A program made the translations under genes and the position numbers. Below are positions 16,492 through 26,266 of a DNA stretch of 64,000 nucleotides, piece after piece (position 1 is the first letter of the stretch; each line of letters starts with the position of its first letter). Origin of the DNA: JAEUHO01 sp046350655 (GTDB taxonomy: Bacteria > Planctomycetota > PLA2 > JAEUHO01); NCBI GenBank assembly GCA_046350655.1, contig JAXMAB010000007.1, positions 62,001 through 126,000 on the forward strand, in the 5' to 3' direction. Below the pieces are notes generated by a model that ran no database searches, was not told the DNA's origin, and saw nothing but the letters and a program-made list of their open reading frames with translations.

Positions 16492-18753
16492 TCAGCGCCC
16501 GCGCTCGTCGTGGTCGGCGGCGGCCTGGTCGTCGCGGTAGCGCTGCTCGAGCGCCGCGACGAGGGCGCGGCGCGGGTCCGCGTCGCCGGCCTTCGTCGCG
16601 TCGAGGGCGCGACGGGCCTCCGCCAGCGCGTCGAACGCGTCGCGGTAGTTGCCCTTGTACTTGTAGACCTTCGCCAGCTCGACCCACGCCTCGACGAACG
16701 CGGGCCGCTGCGCCACGGCGTCGCGCAGCTCGCGCACCGCCTCGACGTGCCCGCCCGGCCGCGACAGCGCCTCCTGCGCGCGCGCGAACGCGGCGTCGGC
16801 CCCCGTCGCGGCGCGGGCCCTCGTCTCGTCGAGCGTGCGCTGGAGCGACGCGCGCTCCTCGTCGGTCACCGAGCGGTCGCCGGCCGCGAGGGCGACGGCG
16901 CGCTCGAGGTGCGGCAGGGCGCGCGCGGGCTGCTGCGCGACGTTCCACGCGCCGGCGGCGATCCGCGCGAGCGTCAGGTCGCGCGGCGTCCAGAAGCAGG
17001 CCCGTTCGAGGTACCGCGCCTGGCCGACGAGGTCGTCCGGCTCGAGGGCCGTCCACGCGATGTGCAGCTGACGGTAGATGCGGGCCAGGTCGCGACGGTC
17101 CGCCGCCGGCACCGGCCGCGGGTCGACGACGTCGGCCTCGCGCCGCTTCCCGCCGGGCACGTACCGGAGCGAGAGGTGCCGCTCGTACGCCGCCTTCGCG
17201 TCGGCGTCGCGCCGCACCGGGAGCAGGAGGTACGCGTCGCCGAGGGTCTCGAGGAGCGACGCGTCGCGCTCGCCGCGCGGGTGCGCGCGCGCGCGCTCGA
17301 GCATCCGCACCGCGCGCTCGACGGACGCGGCGCGCCGCGCGTGGAGCGCCGCGACCCGGTCGGGCTGCGTCGCGGGCGTCCGGTCGGCCGCGTCCTTGGC
17401 GGCGAGCCCCTCGAGGAGCAGGCGGCGCGCGGTGCGGTCGAGCGCGCGCAGGTGCGTCGGGTCGGCGTCGAGCAGGGCGGCGTCGAACGCGGCGTCGTCG
17501 CGCCAGGTCGCGGCGACGGCCCACGACGCCGGCACCAGCGCGAGGAGCACCCCCACGAGGAGCCCGAGCACGACCCGCCGCGGACCGGCGGCGAGCAGCC
17601 GCTCGGCGCCGAGGCCGGCGAACGGGAGGAGCGCGACGCTCGGGAGGTAGGCGTAGCGGTCCTCGAACGCGGCGCCGATCGGCACCAGCTGCAGCACCGG
17701 CAGCGCGAGGAGGACGAAGGCGGCGATCCACGCCGACGCGAGGCCCGCCCGGCCGCGGACGGCGCGGACGACGACGGCGCCGAGGAGCAGGGCGACGCCG
17801 GCCCCCGCGAGCGCGTACGTCATCGGCAGGTCGGTGGCGGACCACAGCACCGGGTCGTTCGACGCGTCGCCCGTCAGGCCCGCGGGGACGAACACCTTCG
17901 CGGCCATCCGCACGAGGACCACCGCCGCGACGAGCGCGCGCTCGAACAGCGTCCGCGCGACGAACGGGCCGTTCGCCGCGACGGCGGCGGGGTCGCCCGC
18001 CGTCGTCCGCAGCAGCACCCACACCGCGAGGGCGCCGGTCAGCGCGACGTACCCCGCCCAGCGGGCCCGCAGCGCCGGGCGCACGCCCCCCGCGGCCGCG
18101 CCGTCCACCAGCAGGAGCACCGCGGGCAGCGGCAGCGCGGCCTCCTTCGAGAGGCACGCGAGCAGGTACAGGAGCGCCGCGCCGAGCGCGCGGTCCGCCG
18201 ACAGCCGCGCCCGGGAGGTCCAGACGAGGAACGCGAGCGCCGCGAAGATCGTCGCCAGCAGGTCGCCGCGGGCCACGATCCACGATACGGTGCCGGTGTG
18301 GAGCGGGTGCGCCGCGAACAGCAGCGCGGTCGTCGACGACACCACCGGCCGGCGCGGCATCACGCGGTGGACCACCGCCAGCACGAGCACCGCCGCGAGG
18401 CCGTGCAGCAGCAGGTTCACGAGGTGGAACGGGAACGGGTCGCCGACGCCGTGGAGGCCGGCCTGGACCGCGAGGGTCGCCGACACGATCGGGCGGTAGA
18501 GCCCCAGCTCGGAGCCGACCGCGCCCCCCCACGTCCCGAGGAAGAGCTCCGGGACCGCGGCGAACCCGCGCGCGATGGGGCTCGACGGGCGGAGGAGGAT
18601 CCCGTCGTCCCAGACGAAGCCATTGCCGAGCACGCCGCCCTGCGCCGCCCACGCCACCGCGACGACCAGCAGCGGCATCCACGGCGGGAGCCGGCGGCCG
18701 CCCGGGACCGGGGGGCCGGCCGGGGCGAGGGGCGGGGCGGGCGGAGCGTCCAT
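16492..18753 (-). CDS. TMTC-like multi-pass membrane protein with C-terminal TPR region
   Basis: The 753-residue protein has an N-terminal GT-C type membrane half with about ten hydrophobic segments and a C-terminal TPR-like soluble half. Family marks are FVWDD (acidic pair at residues 49-50), GLYRPIVSATLAVQ, FHLVNLLLHGLAAVLVLAVV, HPLHTGTVSWIVARGDLLA, LLACLSKEAALPLPAVLLL and FEDRYAYLPSVALLPF. These match the TMTC/DUF1736 group, whose animal members are O-mannosyltransferases. A lipid-linked-sugar glycosyltransferase role in the envelope is inferred. A TACGTT box ends 10 nt before the ATG. Confidence 0.75.
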   Translation of the reverse strand: MDAPPAPPLAPAGPPVPGGRRLPPWMPLLVVAVAWAAQGGVLGNGFVWDDGILLRPSSPIARGFAAVPELFLGTWGGAVGSELGLYRPIVSATLAVQAGLHGVGDPFPFHLVNLLLHGLAAVLVLAVVHRVMPRRPVVSSTTALLFAAHPLHTGTVSWIVARGDLLATIFAALAFLVWTSRARLSADRALGAALLYLLACLSKEAALPLPAVLLLVDGAAAGGVRPALRARWAGYVALTGALAVWVLLRTTAGDPAAVAANGPFVARTLFERALVAAVVLVRMAAKVFVPAGLTGDASNDPVLWSATDLPMTYALAGAGVALLLGAVVVRAVRGRAGLASAWIAAFVLLALPVLQLVPIGAAFEDRYAYLPSVALLPFAGLGAERLLAAGPRRVVLGLLVGVLLALVPASWAVAATWRDDAAFDAALLDADPTHLRALDRTARRLLLEGLAAKDAADRTPATQPDRVAALHARRAASVERAVRMLERARAHPRGERDASLLETLGDAYLLLPVRRDADAKAAYERHLSLRYVPGGKRREADVVDPRPVPAADRRDLARIYRQLHIAWTALEPDDLVGQARYLERACFWTPRDLTLARIAAGAWNVAQQPARALPHLERAVALAAGDRSVTDEERASLQRTLDETRARAATGADAAFARAQEALSRPGGHVEAVRELRDAVAQRPAFVEAWVELAKVYKYKGNYRDAFDALAEARRALDATKAGDADPRRALVAALEQRYRDDQAAADHDERGR

Positions 18754-18819
18754 CGTGCGGTCGAACGTACGAGCGGGCCCGCCGGTTCCCGGCGGACCCG
18801 CGCGACGTCGGGGGGCGGC

Positions 18820-20953
18820 CTACTTCGTCGGGTCCACCGGCTCGATCGGCACGTAGCCCGGCCAGTCCTCGCGCGTCGGCGGCTGGTCGCCGACCTTCGA
18901 GAGGTCCATCGGGATCAGCGTCTCGAGGTAGTACTTCTCGAACTCCGCCTGCAGCTTCTTCCAGTCGTCCTCGGACTTGATGCCGAAGCGCGTCTTGAAG
19001 CGGTCGAAGGCGTACCCCTGGGCGTTCACGCTCGGGTGGTTGAGCATGTCGTCGAGGTAGCCCTTGAACTTCGTCTGGTACTTCTTGTTGAGCCCCTCGT
19101 TGAGGAAGTACACGAACGCCCACGACTGGGCGTAGAAGATGCCGAGGCCCTGCATCTTCCAGTTCTCCATGGCCCACGCGTCCACGGCGCCGTAGCCCTC
19201 GAAACCGACGAGCACCTTCGTCGGGAAGATGGGCAGCTTCCGGTTCTGCTGCTTCATCTGTGCGTCCGCGCTCTTCAGGAACTCGAGGCGCGGGCGGTTG
19301 ATGCCGTGGAACTTCAGCGTGCGGTCCTTCGCGAGGTTGACCGCGCCGATGTACTCGGCGAAGCCCTCGCCGAAGAACGACTGCGGCACGCTCGTCGGGC
19401 CCCACTCGCGCTTCTGCTTCTGGAACCAGTGCTCGAGCTGGTGCGTGCCCTCGTGCACGTTCTTGTTGATCTCGAACTCGCGGTTGTCCGGCTCGTCGTA
19501 GAGGTACACCCAGCCCGTCGCCGGGCTGAAGTAGCCCGCCACGCCGGTCGGGATGTTGCTCTTCACGACGTTGTCGTGATAGTCGTCGAACGCCTTCCGG
19601 TCCGAGAAGATCCAGATGATCATCGGGCAGCCGTCCTTGAACGACCGCTTGCTCATCGGGTAGTCGGGGCGGCCGCCGTACGGGCCCATCAGGTCCTTCA
19701 ACTCGCAGTCCTCGGCGTACCGCTTGAGGAACTCGGCGTAGAGCTGCTGGTAGATCTTCGCCTTCTCGGCGAGCACGCGCTGGTAGGTCTTGCGCGTCGC
19801 CTCGAGCTCCGCGAGCTTCGCCTGGCGGTCCTTCTTCGGGATCGCGAGCAGGTCCTCCTCCGACAGGCGCTCGTCGGACGAGTAGCAGATCAGGTACGGG
19901 CTCGCGAAGATCGCCTCGTAGTTGTAGTCCTTGAAGTGCGGGTCGCGGGCGATGGCGCGGCGCGCGCCGTCGAGGGCGCGGAACGTCGAGTCGCCGGTGT
20001 CGGGGTCGAGCTTCTTCTCGTGGGCGAGGGTCTTCTCCCACGCGTGCATCGCGAGCCCGTACTCCTTCTCCTCGTCCGGGCCGAACCACCGCTGCTTGTT
20101 CGCCTCCTCGACCGCCCGGATGTACGGGTAGTTCGTGAAGGAGATCATCTCGGGGATGGGGTGGTTGAACTCCTTGTAGCCCAGCAGCGTCCGCGCCGGG
20201 GCGAAGTCGGGGTCCTCCTCGCGGACGATCTGCTCGGCGACCTCCTTCGCGCGGGCGGCGCCCTGCGGGCCCGCGAGCCGGTACCGCTCGAAGAACTGCT
20301 TCAGCTCCTCCTTCGACTTGTGCTTCTTCTTCGAGAAGTCCGCCTCGATCGCGGCGAACGAGTCCGTGCCGCCCGCCGGCGAGCCGCCGGCGGCGTTCAC
20401 GGCCGCGGCGCCCCCGCCGGCCGGCGTGCCCGCGACCGGCGACGCGGGGTTCGCCCCCGCGCCGCCCCCGGCCGAGCCGGCGGTCGGGCCCGCGACCGTC
20501 TTCGCGACGGGGTCGGCGGTCGGGCTCTTCTTCATCGCGAGCATCGCGACGACGACGATCACGGCGAGACCGCCCGCGGCGAGGCCGGCCATCGCGGCCG
20601 GCGACATGCCCTTCTTGGCGGGACGCTCGGCGCGTCCGCGCGGCGCGCGCCCCTCGGGCTCCTCGCGGCTCTTCCGCGCGGGCGCCGCGGCGGCGGACCT
20701 CGCGGCGCCGCTCGACGGGCACGTACTGCGGCCCGCGGGCCGAGCCCGGCTTCCCCGGGCCGCCGGCGGCCTTCGCGGGCGCGGGGATCGGCCGCGACGC
20801 GGCGGCCGGCGCGGGCGGCACGCGCGACGGCGACGCCGCGGCGCCCACCGTCACGACGGCGCCGCACGCGCCGCAGGTGAACGCGGTCCCGGCGGCCATC
20901 GCGCTCACGTCGAACTGGGCGCCGCACTTCGCACAGGCCTGCAACTTCGACAT
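18820..20953 (-). CDS. Zinc-ribbon, membrane-anchored HExxH metalloprotease-like protein (apparent frameshift)
   Basis: The frame from the ATG at 20953 (GAGGAG upstream) encodes a zinc ribbon with CAKC and CGAC pairs, then a Pro/Ala linker. Near 20700 the sense reading moves to another frame: RSAAAAPARKSREEPEG, a transmembrane helix (GLAVIVVVAMLAM) and a long soluble domain. One extra base there would explain it. The soluble domain has HEGTH (codons at 19441-19455) and downstream GEGFAEY (19351-19371), the zinc ligands of a gluzincin, resembling DUF1570-type putative proteases. The role is inferred to be envelope proteolysis. From 20607 the downstream frame alone gives 595 residues. Confidence 0.7.
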
Positions 20954-21102
20954 CACGGTCTCCTCGCCGGGGGCCCTCGGGCCCCCGGGAATCGGGGCAT
21001 GGTACTCGACAGGGGTCCGCCGGGCCCGTCCCTCGGTAGACGCGGCCCCGGGGTCCGGGGTTCCCGTCCCTCCGGGACCGCCGGGCCTCCGGCCCGTCCC
21101 GG

Positions 21103-21108
21103 TACGCT
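21103..21108 (+). promoter_or_regulatory. TAnnnT -10 box for a leaderless GTG start
   Basis: TACGCT ends 6 nt before the GTG at 21115, so transcription should begin at the start codon. Confidence 0.5.
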
Positions 21109-21114
21109 TCCGCG

Positions 21115-22075
21115 GTGCCCGGCCCCCACCCCGACCTCCACGCCCGCCTCGACGACCTGGGCGCGCGGTTCGACCGACGCTGGCTCGATTCGGACCCCCT
21201 CCGCTGGCCCCGCACGTTTGCCGACCCCGCCGACCGCGAGGTCGTCGCCGTCGTGGCGGCCCTCCTCGCCTACGGCCGGGTGGCGTCCATCCACGCGGCC
21301 GTCCGCGCCGTCCTCGACCGGCTGGGCCCGCGCCCGGCCGACGCGCTCGCCCCCTCGCGGCGACCGGGCCTCGCGTCGGCGCTCGACGGGATGCGCCACC
21401 GCTTCACCGCCGGGGTGGACGTCGCGTGGCTCCTCGCCGGCGTCGCGCGCGCCCGCGACGAGGCCGGCTCCCTCGGCGCGTTCGTCGGCGCCCACGCGAC
21501 CGGGCCCGAACCGCTCCGCGCCGGCCTCGGGGCCTGGCGGCGCCTCGCCGACGCCACCGACCCCACGGACGACCCCGTGCGCCGGCGCGCCCGCCGTTTC
21601 CTCCTCGCGGACCCCGACGGCGGGGCCGCGTGCAAGCGGTCGCTGCTCCTCGCGCGCTGGTGCGTCCGCGCCGACGACGGGCTCGACCTGGGCCTCTGGA
21701 CCCGAGGCCCGCTGCGCCCCCGCGACCTCCTCCTCCCCCTCGACACGCACGTGCACCGCACCGTCTTCGACCTCGGCCTCACGCGCCGCCGCGCCGCCGA
21801 CTGGCGCTGCGCGGTCGAGGTCACGGCGCGCCTCGCGGCGTTCGACCCCGACGACCCCGTGCGCTACGACTTCGCGCTCGCGCGCCCCGGCATCGCCGGC
21901 GGCTCGCCACCGCCACGTGCCCGCGGTGTGCGGCGGCTGCGCCCTCGCGGTCGCGTGCCGCCACGGCGCGGGGCCCGCGCGCCGCGCGAGCCGGCCTACC
22001 AGCGCACGCCGAACGCGCGGTTCGCGGCGAACCACGCGCGCGCCTGCTCGCTCGACTCGAACTCCTGCCCGGTGA
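21115..22075 (+). CDS. DUF2400/TIGR02757-family protein (apparent frameshift near its C-terminus)
   Basis: This family has a helix-hairpin-helix DNA-glycosylase-like fold of unknown function. Family features include DPLRWPRTFADPADREVVAVVAALLAYGR and LLPLDTHVHRTVFDLGL, the cysteine-poor counterpart of the catalytic region. The normal ending is a cysteine cluster like the iron-sulfur motif of endonuclease III. It is found here (VCGGCALAVACRHG) but in the +1 frame after about 21900, so one extra base near GGCGGCTCGCC is likely. Without correction the first frame runs to 22251 and loses the cluster. The 3' end overlaps the convergent gene at 21996. Confidence 0.7.
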
Positions 22076-22849
22076 TGGCCTTCAGGGCCGCCACGGCGCC
22101 GGGGCGCGTCTTCGTCCACAGCTTCCAGCGGGCCTCCCACCACTCCTTCGGCGGGTTGCTCCCGTCGTGGACGTTCGCGGGCGAGGGCTCGTCGAGCCAG
22201 AGCGCGAACGCCTTGCACGGCCGCTTGTCGGTCGCGACGACCGTGAAGTAGCGCGTCACCGCGTCCATCGCCGCCGCCGACGCCGCGTCGGTGAACAGCC
22301 GCTCGACCTGCGCGTACTGCTTCGGGTCGAGCGGCGCCTTCATCGTCGCGAACGCGTCGAGGATCGCCGCGCGGACGTCCACCCGCCGCTCGTTCGCCGG
22401 CGACGACCACGCCTTCCACAGCGCCGCGGCGGTCTTGTCGCTCGCGCGCTCGCCCATCGCGCGGGCGGCGCGCGCCGCGACGTCGGCGAGGTTGTGGCCG
22501 AGGAGCCGGCCGAGCGCCGCCTCGAGGTCGGGGTGCGTGACGCCGGCGAGCGCGTCGAGCGCCGGCGCGGCCTCCGACAGCACCTTCGCCTTCAGCGCCT
22601 TCTTGAGCCCCTCGAGCAGCGGCGCGACCTCGGCGTCCGTCAGCGTCTTCAGGGCCGGGGCCGCCTCCACGGGCTTGCCGTCGGCGGCGCCGGGCCTCGC
22701 GTCCGGGGCCGCCGGCTTCGCGTCGGACGCGGGCGGCTCCGCGGCGGGCGCGGGCGGCTCCGCGGCGGGCGCGTCGGCCGCGCGCGCGGGCACGCCCCGC
22801 TCGCGAGGACCACGAGGAGGGCGACCGCGAGGGGACGAGGGACGCGCAT
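21996..22849 (-). CDS. Secreted HEAT-like protein (apparent frameshift after the signal peptide)
   Basis: The start at 22849 encodes a signal peptide (LAVALLVVLASGA). The mature part is in another frame from about 22797, beginning PARAADAPAAEP. Adding one G in GGGGCGTG (about 22797-22803) restores a signal peptide with an ARA cleavage site, so a one-base loss is likely. The mature protein has a Pro/Ala linker, a HEAT-like helical region (LEAALGRLLGHNLADVAARAARAMG), and an ending EWWEARWKLWTKTRPGAVAALKAITGQEF. Function is unknown. The unbroken downstream frame alone begins at 22793. Confidence 0.65.
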
Positions 22850-22923
22850 GCGGGGACCGGCCCCATGGATGCTACCGGGTCCCGACGGCCGCCGCTATCC
22901 TCCCGGGCTTCCCGGAGCCCACG

Positions 22924-23409
22924 ATGCCCACGGAAGCCCTCTTCGACCGCGCCAAGGTGGACCCCTCGAAGGTCGTCGCCGACCTCGAGGCGATCCGGAA
23001 GGTCAACCCGCAGCGGTACGAGCTCGAGCAGCTCAGCCGGATCGTCCACGAGGCCGACAAGGGCGGCGAGGTCGCCGGCGTCCTCGAGATCCCGAAGGAC
23101 GTGTGGTGGGCGCGCGGCCACGTGCCGGGCCGGCCGCTGATGCCCGGCGTCCTCATGATCGAGGCCGCCGCGCAGCTCTGCTCGTTCGCGGTGCGCTGCG
23201 CGTACGACCCCGCCGAGTTCGGCACCCGCTTCTTCGGCTTCGGCGGCATCGACCGCGTCAAGTTCCGCGGCACCGTCGTCCCCGGCGACACCCTCGTCAT
23301 CCTCGGCAAGCGCACCGAGCTACGCCCGCGACGAGCCATCTACGACACCCAAGGCTGGGTCGCCGACCGCATGGTCTTCGAGGCCGAGATCACGGGGATG
23401 TGGGTGTAG
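22924..23409 (+). CDS. FabZ-like (3R)-hydroxyacyl-ACP dehydratase, hotdog fold
   Basis: The 161-residue hotdog protein has the FabZ-type active-site segment RGHVPGRPLMPGVLMIEAAAQL, with catalytic histidine in GHVPG and a glutamate in MIEA. Such enzymes dehydrate 3-hydroxyacyl-ACP in fatty-acid synthesis. The N-terminal 45 residues (LFDRAKVDPSKVVADLEAI) are longer than in standard FabZ and suit planctomycete-type homologues. A TATCCT box at 22896-22901 and GGAG before the ATG support this start. It is not linked to other fab genes here, so a specialised acyl substrate is possible. Confidence 0.82.
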   Translation: MPTEALFDRAKVDPSKVVADLEAIRKVNPQRYELEQLSRIVHEADKGGEVAGVLEIPKDVWWARGHVPGRPLMPGVLMIEAAAQLCSFAVRCAYDPAEFGTRFFGFGGIDRVKFRGTVVPGDTLVILGKRTELRPRRAIYDTQGWVADRMVFEAEITGMWV

Positions 23410-23639
23410 GAGGCGGGATCTAGGGAGGGATGGACGGCTGCGCTGGGGGCGGGCCGGGGTTCGGCGTCCCTCGGGCCCCAAGCGGCCCTCGGTCCCCTCC
23501 TCGTCGTCGGCCCTGCTGGGCCTCCTCCTCGTCGGGCGCCTCGCTCGCGGGACGCGGTGCAGCCCCAGCCTCGCTCGGCGCGCCTCCCGCGGCCCGTCCC
23601 CATCGCACCCGTTCGCAAGGAGAACGCCCTTCGCCAGCC

Positions 23640-23735
23640 CAGAGCGGAGCAGAGCAGAGAAGAGCGGAGCGGAGAGGAGAAGAGGCGGCGTGGGCGTCAG
23701 CGAGGGGAGGAGAAGAAGGAGGAGTCGAGGACCAC
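23640..23735 (+). repeat. Purine-rich (GA) tract
   Basis: The plus strand carries almost only G and A over about 95 nt (units such as GAGCGGAGCAGAGCAGAGAAGAG). It begins in the non-coding gap 23410-23696 and runs into the gluQ 3' end. Such tracts can form triplex DNA. I see nothing else in this gap. Confidence 0.6.
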
Positions 23736-24632
23736 GGGTGCGGTGGTGAGCAGGGAAGGGGAGTAGCGGGAGAGGAGGGCCGACGGGGAGAGGGACTCGT
23801 GCGGACCGCAGAGGGAGGCCGTCGAGGCGATGCGGCCCACGAGACCGGCGGAGGTCCAGCCGGCGGAGCGGAGCGCACGGACGGACGTGTCGCCGTGGCG
23901 CTTCGCGAGGCGACGGCCGTCGGGCCCCACCACCAAGGGGAGGTGGAGGTAGGAAGGCGACGCGAGGCCCAGCGCGCGCGCGAGGAGGAGCTGTCGGGCC
24001 GTCGACGGCAGGAGGTCGGCGCCGCGGATCACGAGGTCGACGCCGCTCGCCGCGTCGTCGATCACCGTCGCCAGCTGGTACGCCGCCGTGCCGTTCGACT
24101 TGAAGATGACGAAGTCGCCCGTCTCGTCGGCGACGTCGAACACCTGCGGCCCGAAGAGCCCGTCCACGAAGGCCACCGGGCCTCGCGTCACCGCGAACCG
24201 GAGCGCCACCGGACGGCCCGTCGCCGCCGCCGCGGCCTCCGTCGTCGGGAACCGCCCGCGGCAGGTGCCGGGATAGCGCGGGCCGTCGGGACCGTGCGGC
24301 GCGCTGGCCGCCGACTCGACCTCGCTGCGCGTGCACACGCACGGGTACGCGAGGCCCCGCGCGACGAGGTCGGCCGCCGCCGCCGCGTAGACCGCGCCGC
24401 GCGCGGACTGCACGAGCACGCCGAGGGGCGCGTCCCAGTCGAGCCCGAGCCACCGGAGGTCGTCGAGGCCCTCCTGCACGGCCGCGGGCTTCACGCGCGG
24501 GCCGTCGAGGTCGTCCACGCGCAGGACGAGCGAGCCGCCGGCGGCGCGGACGTGCAGCCACGTCAGCAGGAACGTGCGGACGTTCCCGACGTGGAACGCG
24601 CCCGTCGGGCTCGGCGCGAGCCGCGAGCGCAC
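23697..24632 (-). CDS. gluQ: Glutamyl-Q tRNA(Asp) synthetase (GluQRS)
   Basis: The 311-residue enzyme is a class I synthetase catalytic core without an anticodon-binding domain, as in GluQRS, which charges queuosine at the anticodon of tRNA-Asp with glutamate. SPTGAFHVGN holds the HIGH-equivalent motif (residues 8-17), LAKRHGDTS the KMSKS equivalent, and CVCTRSE with YPGTCRG the zinc cysteines. The start is a GTG at 24632, 24 bp after the previous stop in the operon. The last 45 residues are serine/leucine-rich and unusual, lying over a purine-rich DNA tract, so the true C-terminus is less certain. Confidence 0.88.
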   Translation of the reverse strand: MRSRLAPSPTGAFHVGNVRTFLLTWLHVRAAGGSLVLRVDDLDGPRVKPAAVQEGLDDLRWLGLDWDAPLGVLVQSARGAVYAAAAADLVARGLAYPCVCTRSEVESAASAPHGPDGPRYPGTCRGRFPTTEAAAAATGRPVALRFAVTRGPVAFVDGLFGPQVFDVADETGDFVIFKSNGTAAYQLATVIDDAASGVDLVIRGADLLPSTARQLLLARALGLASPSYLHLPLVVGPDGRRLAKRHGDTSVRALRSAGWTSAGLVGRIASTASLCGPHESLSPSALLSRYSPSLLTTAPVVLDSSFFSSPR

Positions 24633-24656
24633 GTTACCGGCGCGTCCCGCGCCCGG

Positions 24657-25175
24657 TCACAGCCGCTTCCAGCGCCCGGACGCGTGGTCGTTGGCCTTGC
24701 GGACGTAGCCGAGCGCGATCTCGATCGCGTTCGCGCGGCGCTTCTCGGGGTCGAGCGTCTTCACGACGCGGCCCGGGACGCCGACGACGAGGGACCACGG
24801 CGGCACGACCATCCCCTCGGGGACGACGCAGCCCGCCGCGACGATCGAGCCCTCGCCGATCACCGAGCGCCCGAGCAGCACCGAGCCCATCGCGATGAGC
24901 GCGTACCGCTCGACGCGCGTGCCGTGGAGGATCGCGCCGTGCCCGACGGTGACGTCCTCGGCGATGTCGTTGCGGACGTCGGTGTCGGCGTGCATCACGA
25001 CGCCGTCCTGGAGGTTGGTGCGGTCGCCGATCGTGAGCGGCGCGTCGTCGCCGCGGACGACGGCCCCGTACCACACGTTCGTGTCGCGGCCGAGCCGGAC
25101 GTCGCCGACGACGGTGGCGCCGGCCGCGACGAACGCGTCGCCGACGCGGCGCATGGGCGGGCCGTCGGCGCTCAC
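24657..25175 (-). CDS. Gamma-carbonic anhydrase-like hexapeptide-repeat protein
   Basis: The roughly 172-residue left-handed beta-helix protein resembles YrdA/PaaY/gamma-carbonic anhydrases. It has NVWYGAVVRGD, IGDRTNLQDGVVMHAD and VTVGHGAILHG, which carry the histidines that bind metal in active members, and ends with VVGVPGRVVKTLDPEKR. Hydration of CO2 or an unknown acyl/thioester role are both possible. The GTG at 25175 overlaps the CPBP protease stop by 4 bp (GTGA), favouring it. An internal ATG at 25154 is an alternative start. Confidence 0.82.
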   Translation of the reverse strand: MSADGPPMRRVGDAFVAAGATVVGDVRLGRDTNVWYGAVVRGDDAPLTIGDRTNLQDGVVMHADTDVRNDIAEDVTVGHGAILHGTRVERYALIAMGSVLLGRSVIGEGSIVAAGCVVPEGMVVPPWSLVVGVPGRVVKTLDPEKRRANAIEIALGYVRKANDHASGRWKRL

Positions 25176-26266
25176 AGGTGCACCAGGAACAGCGGCAGGA
25201 GGGACGTCGCGTTGTTGAGCATGTGGACCACCACCGGGGCGACGAGCGAACCCGACCGTTCGTACACCCAGCAGAGGACGAGCGCGAGGACGAACAGCGG
25301 CACGAAGGCGGTCAGGCTCATGTGGACCGCCGCGAAGATCAGCGAGGACAGGATCGCGCCGACGCGCGAGCCGAGCCGGGCCCGCATCGAGCCGAACATC
25401 GCGCCGCGGAACAGCAGTTCCTCGGTGACCGGCGCCACGACGATCCCGAGGACCCCGAGCGCGACGAGGAACGCGCGCGACGCGTCCGCGCGGACCGCGC
25501 GCTCGACGAGGTCCTGGACCTCGGGCGCGTTCCCGGTCGCGGAGAGGATCGCGACCCAGACGAGGGTCGCGGGGATGGTGATCGCGGTCGCGACCAGCCA
25601 GCCCTTGCCGCCGAGCGCCAGCGCGGGCCCGACGGGCCACGGCGTGCGGCCCTGCGCCCGCCGCGCGCGCCGGAGCGCGACCGCGGCGACGACGGCCGCG
25701 GTCACCGTCCCGGCCGCGGTGACGCCGAACCCCCACGGCCAGGAGACGCCGGCGCCTTCCGCGGCCGACGGGACGGCCTTCAGGACGACGAAGAGCGCCA
25801 CCTGCGAGAACGCCATCATCGCGATCCAGAGGCCGACGGCGACGAGCGGGTGGAACGGCACGGGCGGCGGCGCGGGCGCGCGCGCCGGCCGCACGAGCCC
25901 CGCGCGTTCGTCGCGGCGGCGCACGAACCCGAGCACCAGGAGCACGCAGCCCGCGATCGCCGCCCCCCACTTGAGGACGAGCATCGCGCCGAACGCGGCC
26001 GGGTTCGCCTGCAGCAGCCTCTCGAGCTGGTCGTTGGTCATCCCGGGCGCCGGCTTCGCGGGCGCCGGCTTCGCGGGGGCGGCCTTCGGGTCCGGCGCGG
26101 GCGCGGGCGCGGGCCCCGGGACCGGCGCCGGGGCCGGGACGGGGACCGGCGTCGGCGCGGGCACCGGCGCGGCGTCCTGCGCCGACGCGGGGACCGCCGC
26201 GAGCCCCGCCCCGAGGAGGAGCGCGACGACGAGCGCGACGACGACGCGGAGCGGGCCTCGCGTCAC
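25172..26266 (-). CDS. CPBP-family intramembrane metalloprotease
   Basis: The 364-residue membrane protein has a signal-like N-terminus, a Pro/Ala/Val-rich periplasmic linker (residues about 30-75) and then eight or so hydrophobic helices. The CAAX/Abi motifs are present: EELLFRG, FAAVHMS and HMLNNA, which supply the glutamates, histidines and asparagine of the active site. Members cleave prenylated or other membrane substrates; the substrate here is unknown. The start is a GTG whose last two bases overlap the ThiS-ThiG stop. A copy of the dispersed word spans codons 2-5 (peptide TRGP). Confidence 0.85.
   Translation of the reverse strand: MTRGPLRVVVALVVALLLGAGLAAVPASAQDAAPVPAPTPVPVPAPAPVPGPAPAPAPDPKAAPAKPAPAKPAPGMTNDQLERLLQANPAAFGAMLVLKWGAAIAGCVLLVLGFVRRRDERAGLVRPARAPAPPPVPFHPLVAVGLWIAMMAFSQVALFVVLKAVPSAAEGAGVSWPWGFGVTAAGTVTAAVVAAVALRRARRAQGRTPWPVGPALALGGKGWLVATAITIPATLVWVAILSATGNAPEVQDLVERAVRADASRAFLVALGVLGIVVAPVTEELLFRGAMFGSMRARLGSRVGAILSSLIFAAVHMSLTAFVPLFVLALVLCWVYERSGSLVAPVVVHMLNNATSLLPLFLVHL

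Noticed and set aside
23420..23878. A minus-strand open frame overlapping the gluQ 3' end and the purine tract.
   Set aside because: It is Pro/Ser/Ala-rich with no family resemblance and lies in a frame not used by gluQ.
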